Positions 15,313 through 23,863 of a stretch of DNA of 26,507 bases are shown here, piece by piece. Made by a program: the position numbers and the translations under genes. Below the pieces are notes generated by a model that saw nothing but the letters and a program-made list of their open reading frames with translations, ran no database searches and had not been told where the DNA came from. The DNA comes from an uncultured Gammaproteobacteria bacterium (GTDB taxonomy: Bacteria; Pseudomonadota; Gammaproteobacteria; Steroidobacterales; JABDMI01): the NCBI GenBank assembly GCA_938039225.1, contig CALHVH010000020.1, positions 1-26,507 of the forward strand. Reading direction: 5' to 3'. Within the stretch, counting starts at the first letter, position 1, and every line of letters begins with the position of its first letter.

Positions 15313-16161
15313 GGTATTTTTTAGCTTAAAAATGATTTTATCATTAGGTCGTTTTTGACTAAGCTGATTAATCGAAGATTCATTTAGTTGTAAGATTCTG
15401 GGATATCCTCCCGTTGTATGAGAGTCTCTCATCAAAACGATTAACTTTCCCGACGGTGTCAGTTGAATTGTTCCTGGCATCACAGCTGAACTCAAAATAG
15501 GATTCAAATTATTCCTTATCGTTTCGGTTAATTGAAAGCCCATACGTGTTTGTAAGCTTGATAAAGTAAAATACTGTTTTTCAAGAATTGATTTTTGCGT
15601 AGCGTTCAATAATGCATATTCTGGACCCGCAAAGCAAGACATACAGTCATTTGAAAAATGTGTTTTATTTACCTTAACCAAAGCATGTTTTTGGAAATCC
15701 CTGTTTGGAAGAGGAAGTATATCCAGTAGATCACCTTTCTCTAATTTCGCCTGACGGGTAATTCCTTGATAATAACTTCTTGAGCCAAGTTCATTTTCTG
15801 TCTGAAACCCACCTTTAACCGCAAGATAGGCCCGCGCACCATAGTTTAAATGAGCAAAACTAAGTACATCACCTTCTTGAATCTTATACACGCAATTGAC
15901 TGATATTGGCTGTTGATTTATTTTAGCTGAAATATCTGCCCCACAAACCACAATGTGAGACGAAGATTGAAATTCAAGTGCGGGTCCCATCATTGTCATT
16001 TCCAGTACCGCGGCATGGATTGGATTATTTAAAAGCAAATTCGCCAAATCGGCAGAAACTTGATCCATACACCCTGCGCTTGGAACACCAAGATGTTTAT
16101 AAGTAAAACGACCCCGATCTTGAATGCTTGTCCATAAACCAGCTTTGAGCACTCTAATCAT
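15307..16161 (-). CDS. pxpC: 5-oxoprolinase subunit C (biotin-dependent carboxyltransferase family)
   Basis: Third subunit of the prokaryotic ATP-dependent 5-oxoprolinase PxpABC, which opens 5-oxoproline (pyroglutamate) to glutamate; also called KipA. The start ATG at 16161 gives MIRVLKAGLWTSIQDRGR, the usual N terminus; an upstream start at 16197 would lie inside pxpB. Family motifs seen are GVPSAGCMDQ, ANLLLNNP, LEMTMMGP, RAYLAVKGGF and, late, DSHTTGGYPRI. It overlaps the pxpB end by eight bases, indicating translational coupling. It ends convergently against methionine gamma-lyase. Confidence 0.93.
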   Translation of the reverse strand: MIRVLKAGLWTSIQDRGRFTYKHLGVPSAGCMDQVSADLANLLLNNPIHAAVLEMTMMGPALEFQSSSHIVVCGADISAKINQQPISVNCVYKIQEGDVLSFAHLNYGARAYLAVKGGFQTENELGSRSYYQGITRQAKLEKGDLLDILPLPNRDFQKHALVKVNKTHFSNDCMSCFAGPEYALLNATQKSILEKQYFTLSSLQTRMGFQLTETIRNNLNPILSSAVMPGTIQLTPSGKLIVLMRDSHTTGGYPRILQLNESSINQLSQKRPNDKIIFKLKNTL

Positions 16162-16909
16162 GGCAGTTCTCGTAAACAACTCGATAAGTACCGTCAATAA
16201 CGGATTGCTGAATTTGTGAATATTCTTGCACTGATATAGCTATAAATTTAATTTTATCGCCCATTACAGCTATGGATGAGGAGTCAATATATGGATTAAA
16301 AATCTCCAAAGGCGTATTGCCAATTATATGCCAGCCCCCCGGGCTATTTATCGGATAAATACCCGTTTGTTGACCACCAATCGCTACAGCCCCTTTAGGA
16401 ACGGTTAATCCTGGTTTATCTTTTCGTGGATGATGAAGCTTTTTGTTTAGGCCTCCCAAATACATAAACCCCGGTAAAAAACCAAAAAAGTACACTTCGT
16501 ATAAAGGCTGAGTATGTAAGTCAATGATTCCTTGAATGCTTATTTTTTTTAACCTTGCGAACTCCTCTATATCACTGGCTAAACTATTTTCGTAACAAAC
16601 GGGTATATGTACAACTCGACTGTTTAAGTTCGGTAAAACATTCAATTGTGAATAAAGCGTTTTAAGGTACTGAATTATTTTGTTCCAGTTCACAATCTCA
16701 TTTTGAAAAATTAGTGTGATTGAGTGATACGCTGGAACAATATCAATGAGTGTGTTTTGAAATTGAGAACTGAAATGTTCCGAAATCAATTTCTCATAAG
16801 CGATACGTAATTTAAGTAGCTGGGAGTCTATTTGTGCAGGCCATTCAATTAAAATGGCTTTATCGCCAAAACGTTTAAAAATTATTGGTAATTTTTCCAC
16901 GTCACTCAA
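16154..16909 (-). CDS. pxpB: 5-oxoprolinase subunit B (allophanate hydrolase subunit 1 / KipI family)
   Basis: Partner of PxpC and PxpA in 5-oxoproline cleavage. The N-terminal RFGDKAILIEW and later IVPAYHSITLIF are typical, and the core FLPGFMYLGGL, PRKDKPGLTVPKGAVAIGG and INSPGGWHIIGNTPL motifs are the KipI/AHS1 hallmarks. The best start is a TTG at 16909, which overlaps the pxpA stop as TTGA; a GTG nine bases further on is an alternative. The B. subtilis homologue KipI also inhibits the sporulation kinase KinA, but that role has no meaning here. Confidence 0.93.
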   Translation of the reverse strand: MSDVEKLPIIFKRFGDKAILIEWPAQIDSQLLKLRIAYEKLISEHFSSQFQNTLIDIVPAYHSITLIFQNEIVNWNKIIQYLKTLYSQLNVLPNLNSRVVHIPVCYENSLASDIEEFARLKKISIQGIIDLHTQPLYEVYFFGFLPGFMYLGGLNKKLHHPRKDKPGLTVPKGAVAIGGQQTGIYPINSPGGWHIIGNTPLEIFNPYIDSSSIAVMGDKIKFIAISVQEYSQIQQSVIDGTYRVVYENCHD

Positions 16910-17637
16910 GTAATCTTAATTCCAACACGCTTACAGCTTTGTGCCAAATCTTTAACTAAAGTCACTGCATTTTCTGTATCACTGTGTATACAAATAGTTT
17001 CCGCTTGAATGTTTACCGTCTCATTGTCCACAGTTTGCACCTTGCCATTAACAATGCTGGACACCTGATGAAAAATATCATCGCTATTCAAAATTAGAGC
17101 CTGTTCATGAGAACGAGGCACTAAAGATAAATCTGAGCTATACCGTCGATCTGCAAAGGCTTCAGTAAATACTGTAATGCCCTGCTTCATTGCTTCTACG
17201 GCCATGAGTGAATGGGCTGGAGCATATAGTTTTAAATCATCATCAAATGAATGCATTGCCGAAACAACAACTTTTGCAGCATCTTTATCTACACAAGCCA
17301 AATTATACAAAGCGCCATGTGGCTTTACGTGATTAAGCTTCATATGAAAGGAATCAGTAATATTTTGTAATGTTTGTATTTGATCAATTAAGCTTGTTAA
17401 CAGTTCAGCATTACTTATATCCAGAATTTTTCGACCAAAGTTTTTTTGATCAGGATAAGAAGGATGTGCACCCACTTTAACTCCATGCTCTAAGGCTAGA
17501 GAAACCACATCTTGCATAGAACTTTGATCACCCACATGACCACCGCACGCCACACTACAAGAGCTAATATAAGGCATTAGTTCAGCCTCATTATTCATTC
17601 CTTCACCAAGGTCGCAGTTTAAATCAAATTGTCTCAT
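16906..17637 (-). CDS. pxpA: 5-oxoprolinase subunit A (LamB/YcsF family)
   Basis: PxpA supplies the 5-oxoproline-binding barrel of the PxpABC complex. Signature sequences are FDLNCDLGEG at the N terminus, SVACGGHVGD, VGAHPSYPD, HVKPHGALYN and EAFADRRY. The start chosen at 17637 gives 243 residues and overlaps the stop of the upstream transporter gene as ATGA, so translation is coupled; an upstream start at 17655 lacks reason. Gene order transporter-pxpA-pxpB-pxpC resembles the B. subtilis ycsF-ycsG-kip region. Confidence 0.95.
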   Translation of the reverse strand: MRQFDLNCDLGEGMNNEAELMPYISSCSVACGGHVGDQSSMQDVVSLALEHGVKVGAHPSYPDQKNFGRKILDISNAELLTSLIDQIQTLQNITDSFHMKLNHVKPHGALYNLACVDKDAAKVVVSAMHSFDDDLKLYAPAHSLMAVEAMKQGITVFTEAFADRRYSSDLSLVPRSHEQALILNSDDIFHQVSSIVNGKVQTVDNETVNIQAETICIHSDTENAVTLVKDLAQSCKRVGIKIT

Positions 17638-18866
17638 GCAAAAATTTTCACCCATACATTTACTATGCTCTTAATTCCAAGAAACAAGGTAAATAAAATA
17701 ATTAATGTAGCTAAGGTATTTTGCTTTTTAGAATTAACAAAATCACCTAATACATTCTGCTTATTCATAATCCAGACCAAGAATATAGCAATTACCGGTA
17801 ATAAAATACCATTAGCAATTTGTGCAAAACGGATTATATCAATTAATGAAATACTCATACTTGAGACGATTATTCCTACCCCCAACACAAAGGCCCAGAC
17901 TAATCGGAATTTAGTCGATTTCATTTCTGTGGACCAATTCATACACCCACAAGCGACATAGGCTGCCGCTAAAGGTGCTGTTATTGCTGAGGTAATTCCG
18001 GCTGCAAATAAACCAATAGCCATAAAGTACTTTGCATAAGAACCCAATACTGGTTCTAAACCCAAGGCTAGTCCAGCCGCATTAGTAACCGATTGACCTT
18101 GAACTTGAGCACCACAAATAACTATCGCAATAGAAACTATACCGCCACAAATAATGGCAAAATAAGTATCTAAGCGAACTTCGGCCAGATCACTTGGCGT
18201 ATTCCATCGCTGGCTAATCAAAGCCGCATGTAAAAACAAATTATAAGGAACAACAGTGGTTCCCACTAAGGCCATTGCTGTAAGTAATTTCCCCTTATCT
18301 AAATTAGGAATTAACATGCCTTTAAGTATTAAGACAATATCAGGCTTACTGAGGATAGCTGTAATTAAAAAAGTTGCACTCATAATCACAACAAGAATGG
18401 TTAATAGCTTTTGAATAACTTTATAACTACCAACGAACAATAATACAAAAGCAATAGTTCCTACAATTATGCTGAGTAAGTTAATATTGATCCCAAAAGC
18501 ACCAACTACTCCATTCTTATCAAGGAGGGTTCCAAGACCTAAAGCACTACCGCTGATATTCCCGGCCTCATAGGCGGTGTTACCAATAACAATAGCGGAA
18601 ACAATTAATAGCAGTGCGGCGACTTTAAAAATAGGATGTGTGATTTCTTGACGTATTACTGTGGTTAAGCCTTTCTGACTGACTAAGCCTAAACGTGCTG
18701 CCATTTCTTGCAACACAATGGTAGCGAAAATTGAAACAATTAATGCCCAGAGCAATTCATAGCCAAACTCGACGCCAGCAATGGTACAAACCGTTAGCGT
18801 ACCAGGACCAATAAAAGCTGCCGTAACAATGGCTCCAGGACCTCTATTTTTTAAAAATTTCCACAT
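17634..18866 (-). CDS. NRAMP-related membrane transporter without canonical metal ligands
   Basis: Inner-membrane transporter of 410 residues and about 11 helices with the NRAMP/LeuT fold, similar to B. subtilis YcsG. NRAMP metal transporters bind metal through DPGN in helix 1 and MPH in helix 6. Here these are GPGT (residues 20-23, in AAFIGPGTLTV) and VPY (206-208, in TVVPYNLFLHAAL). Without the Asp, Asn, Met and His, transport of Mn or Fe is unlikely. The gene is first in the pxp operon and overlaps pxpA by four bases, so uptake of 5-oxoproline or a related organic acid is a fair guess. The ATG has only a weak GGA upstream. Confidence 0.88.
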   Translation of the reverse strand: MWKFLKNRGPGAIVTAAFIGPGTLTVCTIAGVEFGYELLWALIVSIFATIVLQEMAARLGLVSQKGLTTVIRQEITHPIFKVAALLLIVSAIVIGNTAYEAGNISGSALGLGTLLDKNGVVGAFGININLLSIIVGTIAFVLLFVGSYKVIQKLLTILVVIMSATFLITAILSKPDIVLILKGMLIPNLDKGKLLTAMALVGTTVVPYNLFLHAALISQRWNTPSDLAEVRLDTYFAIICGGIVSIAIVICGAQVQGQSVTNAAGLALGLEPVLGSYAKYFMAIGLFAAGITSAITAPLAAAYVACGCMNWSTEMKSTKFRLVWAFVLGVGIIVSSMSISLIDIIRFAQIANGILLPVIAIFLVWIMNKQNVLGDFVNSKKQNTLATLIILFTLFLGIKSIVNVWVKIFA

Positions 18867-18913
18867 CGTTGTTATTGTCCTTAGTTATGGTGTGTAATTA
18901 GTTCAAGTTATAT

Positions 18914-20026
18914 TTAATAAGAATCTAAAGCGTAAATAGCAAAAGACCCTAACCAATGACCACCCTCATAACTATCACCCACAATACTTGGTAAAGAATA
19001 GTTTATATGTTGGGTACCTACAGCATTTAAATGTTTATATTCTAGTAGATCTTTAGAAATAACCGCTAATGACCAGGCACGACTAAAATTAACCCCATCT
19101 AAGTGCACTAACTTACCATCATTTCGGTCAGACACTTTACCCACCGGAAACTCAAAATCCGAATTAAGCATTTGTGGCAAAAAGCTTTTCATCCAAACTC
19201 TAAATTCTTCTTTTGCAAGAACTCGTCGCATTAAAGCTGCTTCTTCTAAGCACGGTGAAAGAAAATCAAAACCACTAGGCTCATAATTAATCGGACATTG
19301 CTTATCATCGGCAAAGAAGCGCAGCGCATGCTCTTTTAATAAGACTTGAAATTTTTCATCTTTTACAGCAATGGCATAATCCCAAGCAAAGTTCATTCCA
19401 AACGCTGTGTTTGGATGCTCACCTACCCGAATTGGGTAAAACAATTTTGGTAAAAATTCAAAATAACGTTCTACTAATAAATTTGCCAAAGGCTGTAGAT
19501 TGGTCTCTAATTCACGTGCTACTGGATCATCCCAAGTATGTAGTTCTTCAACTAGCTTTAGATACCACGCCCAACCATAAGTACGTTCCCATGACTTATT
19601 ATGTGGTCCATAGAAAAACTCAATTTCCTTTTGCATATTTTCTTTTGAGATATTGGCCAAGAGCTTCTGTTTAATTTCTGCTGAATTATTTAAGTCTGGA
19701 AAGAGTTTTAACAATTTAACCAAGGACCAATGACCATGTACAGCCGAGTGCCAATCAAAACAACCATAAAAGGCAGGATGTAATTCTCGTGGCGTTCCTA
19801 AATCTTCTGCACTACCCAAAACATCATTGAGCTTATTAGGGAACTCTGTATTAATACAATCTATGGGTAATTGTGCAAGGCGGTTGGCTTGCTCGAGATT
19901 TAATACAACTCCTTTATTAAGACTGGAGTTATTTTGAGATTCATTTTGTATTTCCGCTGAACTCGCACAAGCGGTTAGCAAAAAACATGCCATAGATAAA
20001 CAAACCATAAATCGATACTTGTGCAT
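18914..20026 (-). CDS. DUF2891 family lipoprotein
   Basis: Predicted exported lipoprotein of about 370 residues: MHKYRFMVCLSMACFLLTAC gives a basic start, a hydrophobic core and lipobox LTAC. The body shows the DUF2891 features: HPAFYGCFDWHSAVHGHW, ERTYGWAWYLKL, AFGMNFAWDYA, GFDFLSPCLEEA and a late VNFSRAWSL. The many conserved Trp, His and Asp residues suggest an alpha/alpha-barrel enzyme acting on a carbohydrate, which is inference; the family has no assigned reaction that I know. The ATG at 20026 is favoured over 20044 and 20035 because GAG lies just upstream. It is on the same strand as, and 48 bases upstream of, the NRAMP-like gene. Confidence 0.88.
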   Translation of the reverse strand: MHKYRFMVCLSMACFLLTACASSAEIQNESQNNSSLNKGVVLNLEQANRLAQLPIDCINTEFPNKLNDVLGSAEDLGTPRELHPAFYGCFDWHSAVHGHWSLVKLLKLFPDLNNSAEIKQKLLANISKENMQKEIEFFYGPHNKSWERTYGWAWYLKLVEELHTWDDPVARELETNLQPLANLLVERYFEFLPKLFYPIRVGEHPNTAFGMNFAWDYAIAVKDEKFQVLLKEHALRFFADDKQCPINYEPSGFDFLSPCLEEAALMRRVLAKEEFRVWMKSFLPQMLNSDFEFPVGKVSDRNDGKLVHLDGVNFSRAWSLAVISKDLLEYKHLNAVGTQHINYSLPSIVGDSYEGGHWLGSFAIYALDSY

Positions 20027-20039
20027 AAAGCTCATCTCC

Positions 20040-20157
20040 GTCATTCTCGCAAAGACGAGAATCTAGTAGTTTAAAATTATTAAAGGATTCCCGTCTCGAT
20101 AATTGCTCCTTGCATTATTCTAACTCCTACATCCATGTATTCGTCCGCGGGAATGAC
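20040..20157. repeat. MITE/REP-like palindromic element, second family
   Basis: Terminal inverted repeats GTCATTCTCGC (20040-20050) and GCGGGAATGAC (20147-20157) match at ten of eleven positions. A small hairpin CTCG-CAAAGA-CGAG lies near the left end, and GGATTCCCGTC near the middle recalls the same sequence. Common bacterial repeats begin GTCATTCCCGC, and this looks like an aged copy. It abuts the start of the DUF2891 gene. It has no coding potential. Confidence 0.75.
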
Positions 20158-20199
20158 ATTAAACGCATTGTATATTTGTTATATATTCTCTCGAACTCA

Positions 20200-21354
20200 T
20201 TAACCCAAAGCTTGCTCCAAGTCAGCAATCTGATCGTTAACATCCTCAATACCCACAGATAATCGAATCAAATTATCATGAATCCCAATTGCTTGTCGTG
20301 TTTCAACAGGAACTGATGCATGGGTCATAATAGCTGGATGATCAACTAGGCTCTCAACGCCCCCTAAACTTTCGGCTAAGGCAAAAATTTTCACTTTTTC
20401 TAAAAATTTACGTGACTCAGCTAAACCGCCCTTTCTAAAAAAGGTGATAATTCCACCTCCTCTGCACATTTGTTTTTGAGCCAATGCGTATTGCGGATGA
20501 CTTTTTAAACCAGGATAAATGACTTTATCAACTTGAGGATGCCCTTCAAGCCAATGCGCAATTTTTTCTGCATTATCACAAGTGCGTTCCATACGAATTG
20601 CCAAAGTTTTAAGTCCGCGCATCGCCAAAAAACTATCAAATGGGCCTTGGATACCACCCACAGAATTTTGCAAATAGGCAAGTTTTTCACCTAACTCAGC
20701 AGTTCGTGTAACGGCCATACCACCAACCATATCGGAATGACCATTCAAGTATTTTGTAGCCGAGTGGGTAACAATATCAATTCCATATGCTAATGGAGTT
20801 TGTAAATACGGAGTGGCAAACGTGTTATCCACTACGCTAATTAAATTATGTTTTTTTGCAAAAGCTGCAATCATATGGATATCTACAAGCTTTAACATAG
20901 GATTACTTGGGGTTTCAATCCAAATCATTTTTGTATTTGGTTGTAATGCTGCCTCCAATGAAGCTTCATCAGCCATATCTATAAATGAAAAATCCAAACC
21001 GGATGAACGTTTACGTACATTCTCAAATAAACGATATGTACCGCCATACAAATCATCCATAGCAATTATATGTGAACCCGCATCCAGTAATTCTAAGATA
21101 TGGCTGGTAGAAGCCATACCCGATGCAAAAGCAAAGCCCCTTGCTCCACCTTCAAGATTCGCCATGCATTTTTCATAGGCATCGCGAGTAGGGTTTTGGC
21201 TACGAGCATATTCCCAACCTTTATGTTCTCCAGGACTGCTTTGAACATAAGTAGACGTTGCATAAATTGGAGTCATGATTGCTCCAGTGGATGCATCAGG
21301 CTTTTGTCCCGCATGAATTACACGAGTTGCAAATGCTTTGTCTTCATTAGCCAT
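20200..21354 (-). CDS. Cystathionine gamma-lyase / gamma-synthase family enzyme
   Basis: PLP enzyme of 384 residues in the Cys/Met metabolism family. PLP lysine Lys201 is in HSATKYLNGHSD, Tyr49/Arg51 in EYARSQNPTR, and Tyr103 in DDLYGGTYRLF. It has Gly where methionine gamma-lyase has the diagnostic Cys. CBS lies directly upstream on the same strand, so the likely job is cystathionine gamma-lyase, giving cysteine, ammonia and 2-oxobutyrate in reverse transsulfuration. Cystathionine gamma-synthase activity (MetB) cannot be excluded from sequence alone. A 120-base gap containing repeat remnants separates the two genes. Confidence 0.9.
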   Translation of the reverse strand: MANEDKAFATRVIHAGQKPDASTGAIMTPIYATSTYVQSSPGEHKGWEYARSQNPTRDAYEKCMANLEGGARGFAFASGMASTSHILELLDAGSHIIAMDDLYGGTYRLFENVRKRSSGLDFSFIDMADEASLEAALQPNTKMIWIETPSNPMLKLVDIHMIAAFAKKHNLISVVDNTFATPYLQTPLAYGIDIVTHSATKYLNGHSDMVGGMAVTRTAELGEKLAYLQNSVGGIQGPFDSFLAMRGLKTLAIRMERTCDNAEKIAHWLEGHPQVDKVIYPGLKSHPQYALAQKQMCRGGGIITFFRKGGLAESRKFLEKVKIFALAESLGGVESLVDHPAIMTHASVPVETRQAIGIHDNLIRLSVGIEDVNDQIADLEQALG

Positions 21355-21385
21355 TAATTTTTAACTCTCTTAAATATTATTAAAC

Positions 21386-21462
21386 AGATTGCCGCGCCTA
21401 TGGCTCGCAATGACTAAATTATTTTAATGTTATTGCAAGAAGTTAGGCGACGTATAATCTCT
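21386..21462. repeat. Partial, rearranged copy of the GTCATTGCGAG repeat
   Basis: AGATTGCC (21386-21393) and CTCGCAATGAC (21404-21414) match the right half of the element at 2425-2535. After a short spacer, GTTATTGCAAGAAG (21429-21442) with GCGACG and ATAATCT looks like a degraded left half. The halves are in swapped order compared with the intact copy, so this may be two partial insertions or a rearranged element. It fills the CBS to gamma-lyase gap. Confidence 0.65.
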
Positions 21463-21474
21463 TTTGCATTCAAC

Positions 21475-22905
21475 TCAACACTCTTCGCAGTTACTCTCAA
21501 AACGATCTTGTCTGTACAAATAATTCAATACATCAATGCGAGTAATTAAACCTAAAAATTTACCATTCTCAAAGACTACTGCATAACTCACTTTTTTAAG
21601 CACACTTTGTATTTCTTCCAATGTATTTGACGAGGTTACGATTGGAAAATCACTGGTATCAACTTTCGAAATTGGATCTTTCATTTTTCCAGAGTCTAAA
21701 TTGGTGTACTCCATGACCATTTGATCACTAAGGATTCCAACAAACTCACCATCTTCAATAACAGGCAACTGCGAAATACTATTATCTCTAAAACGTTTTA
21801 AGGCAGTTAACAAACTGTCAGTTGGAGCAACCACGATGGTTTGACGTTGCTCGTAAAGCCGGCCAACAATGGCTCTAACCGCATTAGTTTTACCCGTTTT
21901 TTTTGATTTATTAAAAGTACGATCTTCAAATCCCATGTCATACAGCCAACCTGCATTAAAGGCTTTTGATAAATAACGATTACCCGTATCACATGCAAAG
22001 CTAACCACTTTTTTCGGTTCAGTTTGAGCGCGACAATACTCTAAGGCTGCATGCAATAAAGTACCTGAAGACGGACCACCAAAAATACCTTCTAACTGGA
22101 GCATTTCACGCGCAGCGGTAAAGGCTTGAGCATCGCTAACGGTATAAGCATTTTTGACTTGAGATAAATCACAAATATCGGGAATAAAATCTTCTCCAAT
22201 ACCTTCTACCAGCCAACTACCCGCCACACCTATTTCACCGGTTTTAATATAATCGGCAAGAATTGAACCTTCCGGATCGGCAAGAATAACTTCAGTCTTA
22301 GGTGCATGCTTTTTTAAATAAGCGGTGATACCAGAAATGGTACCTGAAGAACCCACTCCCACAACAATGGCATCAACATCATTATCTAATTGTTCAAAAA
22401 TTTCAGGTGCTGTGGTTAATTCATGTGCTTTAGGATTGTCAGAATTATTAAATTGATTAATGAAGTACCAACCATTTTCTTCGGCTAAGCGCTTGCCCAA
22501 ATCTTGGTAATACTCTGGATGACCTTTGGCCACATCAGAACGAGTCATTAAGACTTCAGCACCCATTGCCTTGAGCATATCAATTTTTTCTCGGCTCATT
22601 TTGTCTGGCATGACCAAAACCATTTTGTAACCCTTTTGAGCAGCAACCAAAGCCAAACCAATACCAGTATTACCAGCGGTCGCTTCAATTAGGGTATCTC
22701 CAGGCTTAATCGTGCCGCGCTTTTCGGCTTCTTCAATCATTTGCAAACCAATGCGGTCTTTGACCGAACCACCTGGGTTTAAATTCTCTAATTTAAGATA
22801 CAAATCACATACGCCGGTATCTAGGCGATTGACCTTTACCAATGGGGTATTACCAATCATCGAGAGAACATTAGGATAAACCGCCAAATTCGATTGCTTG
22901 CTCAT
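21475..22905 (-). CDS. cbs: Cystathionine beta-synthase with C-terminal CBS-domain pair
   Basis: Condenses homocysteine with serine to cystathionine, the entry to reverse transsulfuration. PLP lysine Lys49 lies in NPGGSVKDRIGL, with ATAGNTGIGLALVA and GVGSSGTISGI as substrate and phosphate motifs. Residues about 345-476 form a Bateman module of two CBS domains (IVVAPTDSLLTALKRFRDNSISQLPVI, then VSYAVVFENGKFLGLITRID), the likely site of allosteric control. No N-terminal haem-binding region is present, unlike the human enzyme. At 476 residues it fits bacterial CBS. A good AAAGGA ribosome site precedes the ATG. It is divergent from prmC. Confidence 0.95.
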   Translation of the reverse strand: MSKQSNLAVYPNVLSMIGNTPLVKVNRLDTGVCDLYLKLENLNPGGSVKDRIGLQMIEEAEKRGTIKPGDTLIEATAGNTGIGLALVAAQKGYKMVLVMPDKMSREKIDMLKAMGAEVLMTRSDVAKGHPEYYQDLGKRLAEENGWYFINQFNNSDNPKAHELTTAPEIFEQLDNDVDAIVVGVGSSGTISGITAYLKKHAPKTEVILADPEGSILADYIKTGEIGVAGSWLVEGIGEDFIPDICDLSQVKNAYTVSDAQAFTAAREMLQLEGIFGGPSSGTLLHAALEYCRAQTEPKKVVSFACDTGNRYLSKAFNAGWLYDMGFEDRTFNKSKKTGKTNAVRAIVGRLYEQRQTIVVAPTDSLLTALKRFRDNSISQLPVIEDGEFVGILSDQMVMEYTNLDSGKMKDPISKVDTSDFPIVTSSNTLEEIQSVLKKVSYAVVFENGKFLGLITRIDVLNYLYRQDRFESNCEEC

Positions 22906-22984
22906 ACAAATCCTTTAAAAATTAATGCCGAAAAATACGCAAAATATTCTGCTTATTGTACGTCAAGCCACTACAATTATCTGT

Positions 22985-23863
22985 ATGCAAACCAGTCTCA
23001 CATCAGAATCGCTTCAAAATAGCGCTCAGACTATTGAAATAGCCTTAATCAAGGCGCAAGAACAGTTCAAGCCGGTCAGTCACTCACCCCGCTTTGATGC
23101 TGAAATTTTGCTCGCCCACGTTCTTAAATGCGACCGAAGTGCTTTAAAAGCCTGGCCTGAAAAAAATCTGTCCAAAGATGAATTACAAGCCTATATAGGG
23201 TATATCGAACAAAGGCTAACGGGCAAACCCATTGCCTATATCTTAGGTAGCAAGGGCTTTTGGACCTTTGATGTAGAAGTTAATGAACATACTTTAGTAC
23301 CCAGACCTGAAACAGAGATTTTGGTGGAACATGCACTTAAAATTATTCCACTTGATACAGAATACTTAGTAGCTGATGTCTGCACGGGTTCAGGCGCAAT
23401 TGCTTTTGCACTAGCCAGTGAATGTCCGCTTGCCACTATTCATGCTTCAGATATAGATATGCAGGCCTTAAAAGTTGCTAAAAGAACTTTAAATAACTTA
23501 GCGCTTAAGAATATAGAATTTTTTAGCGGGGACTTGTACTCAGCACTACCAATAAATCAATACGATTTAATTGTTAGCAATCCTCCGTATATTGACAAGG
23601 ACGACCCTTATCTCTTGCATCAAACCATGCAGCATGAACCTCGCCATGCCTTAATTGCTGAAAATAATGGACTAGCCATCATTGAAAAACTATTAAGTGA
23701 AGTAAAGACCTATCTAAAAAAAGATGGCTTTATTCTGATTGAACATGGGCATGAACAAGCTGAAGATATTCGAAAATTAGCGGCTGAGAATAAACTTAAT
23801 TACTCTCTGTGTTTACAAGATTATCAAGCACTAGACCGAATTAGTGTCATACAATATATTTAA
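22985..23863 (+). CDS. prmC: Release factor glutamine methyltransferase
   Basis: Methylates the GGQ glutamine of RF1 and RF2 using S-adenosylmethionine. The N-terminal helical domain (SPRFDAEILLAHVLKCDR) is followed by LVPRPETEILVE, the SAM-binding DVCTGSGAIAFALA and the catalytic NPPY at residues 199-202. The ATG at 22985 gives 292 residues, close to the usual length. An in-frame ATG at 22925 would add 20 atypical residues and leave only 19 bases to the divergent cbs start, so it is less likely. The gene is normally next to prfA. Here its stop is directly followed by the murI start codon. Confidence 0.95.
   Translation: MQTSLTSESLQNSAQTIEIALIKAQEQFKPVSHSPRFDAEILLAHVLKCDRSALKAWPEKNLSKDELQAYIGYIEQRLTGKPIAYILGSKGFWTFDVEVNEHTLVPRPETEILVEHALKIIPLDTEYLVADVCTGSGAIAFALASECPLATIHASDIDMQALKVAKRTLNNLALKNIEFFSGDLYSALPINQYDLIVSNPPYIDKDDPYLLHQTMQHEPRHALIAENNGLAIIEKLLSEVKTYLKKDGFILIEHGHEQAEDIRKLAAENKLNYSLCLQDYQALDRISVIQYI

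Noticed and set aside
22925..22984. Earlier ATG for prmC
   Set aside because: It adds residues not seen in the family and leaves almost no room for divergent promoters with cbs; kept only as an alternative.
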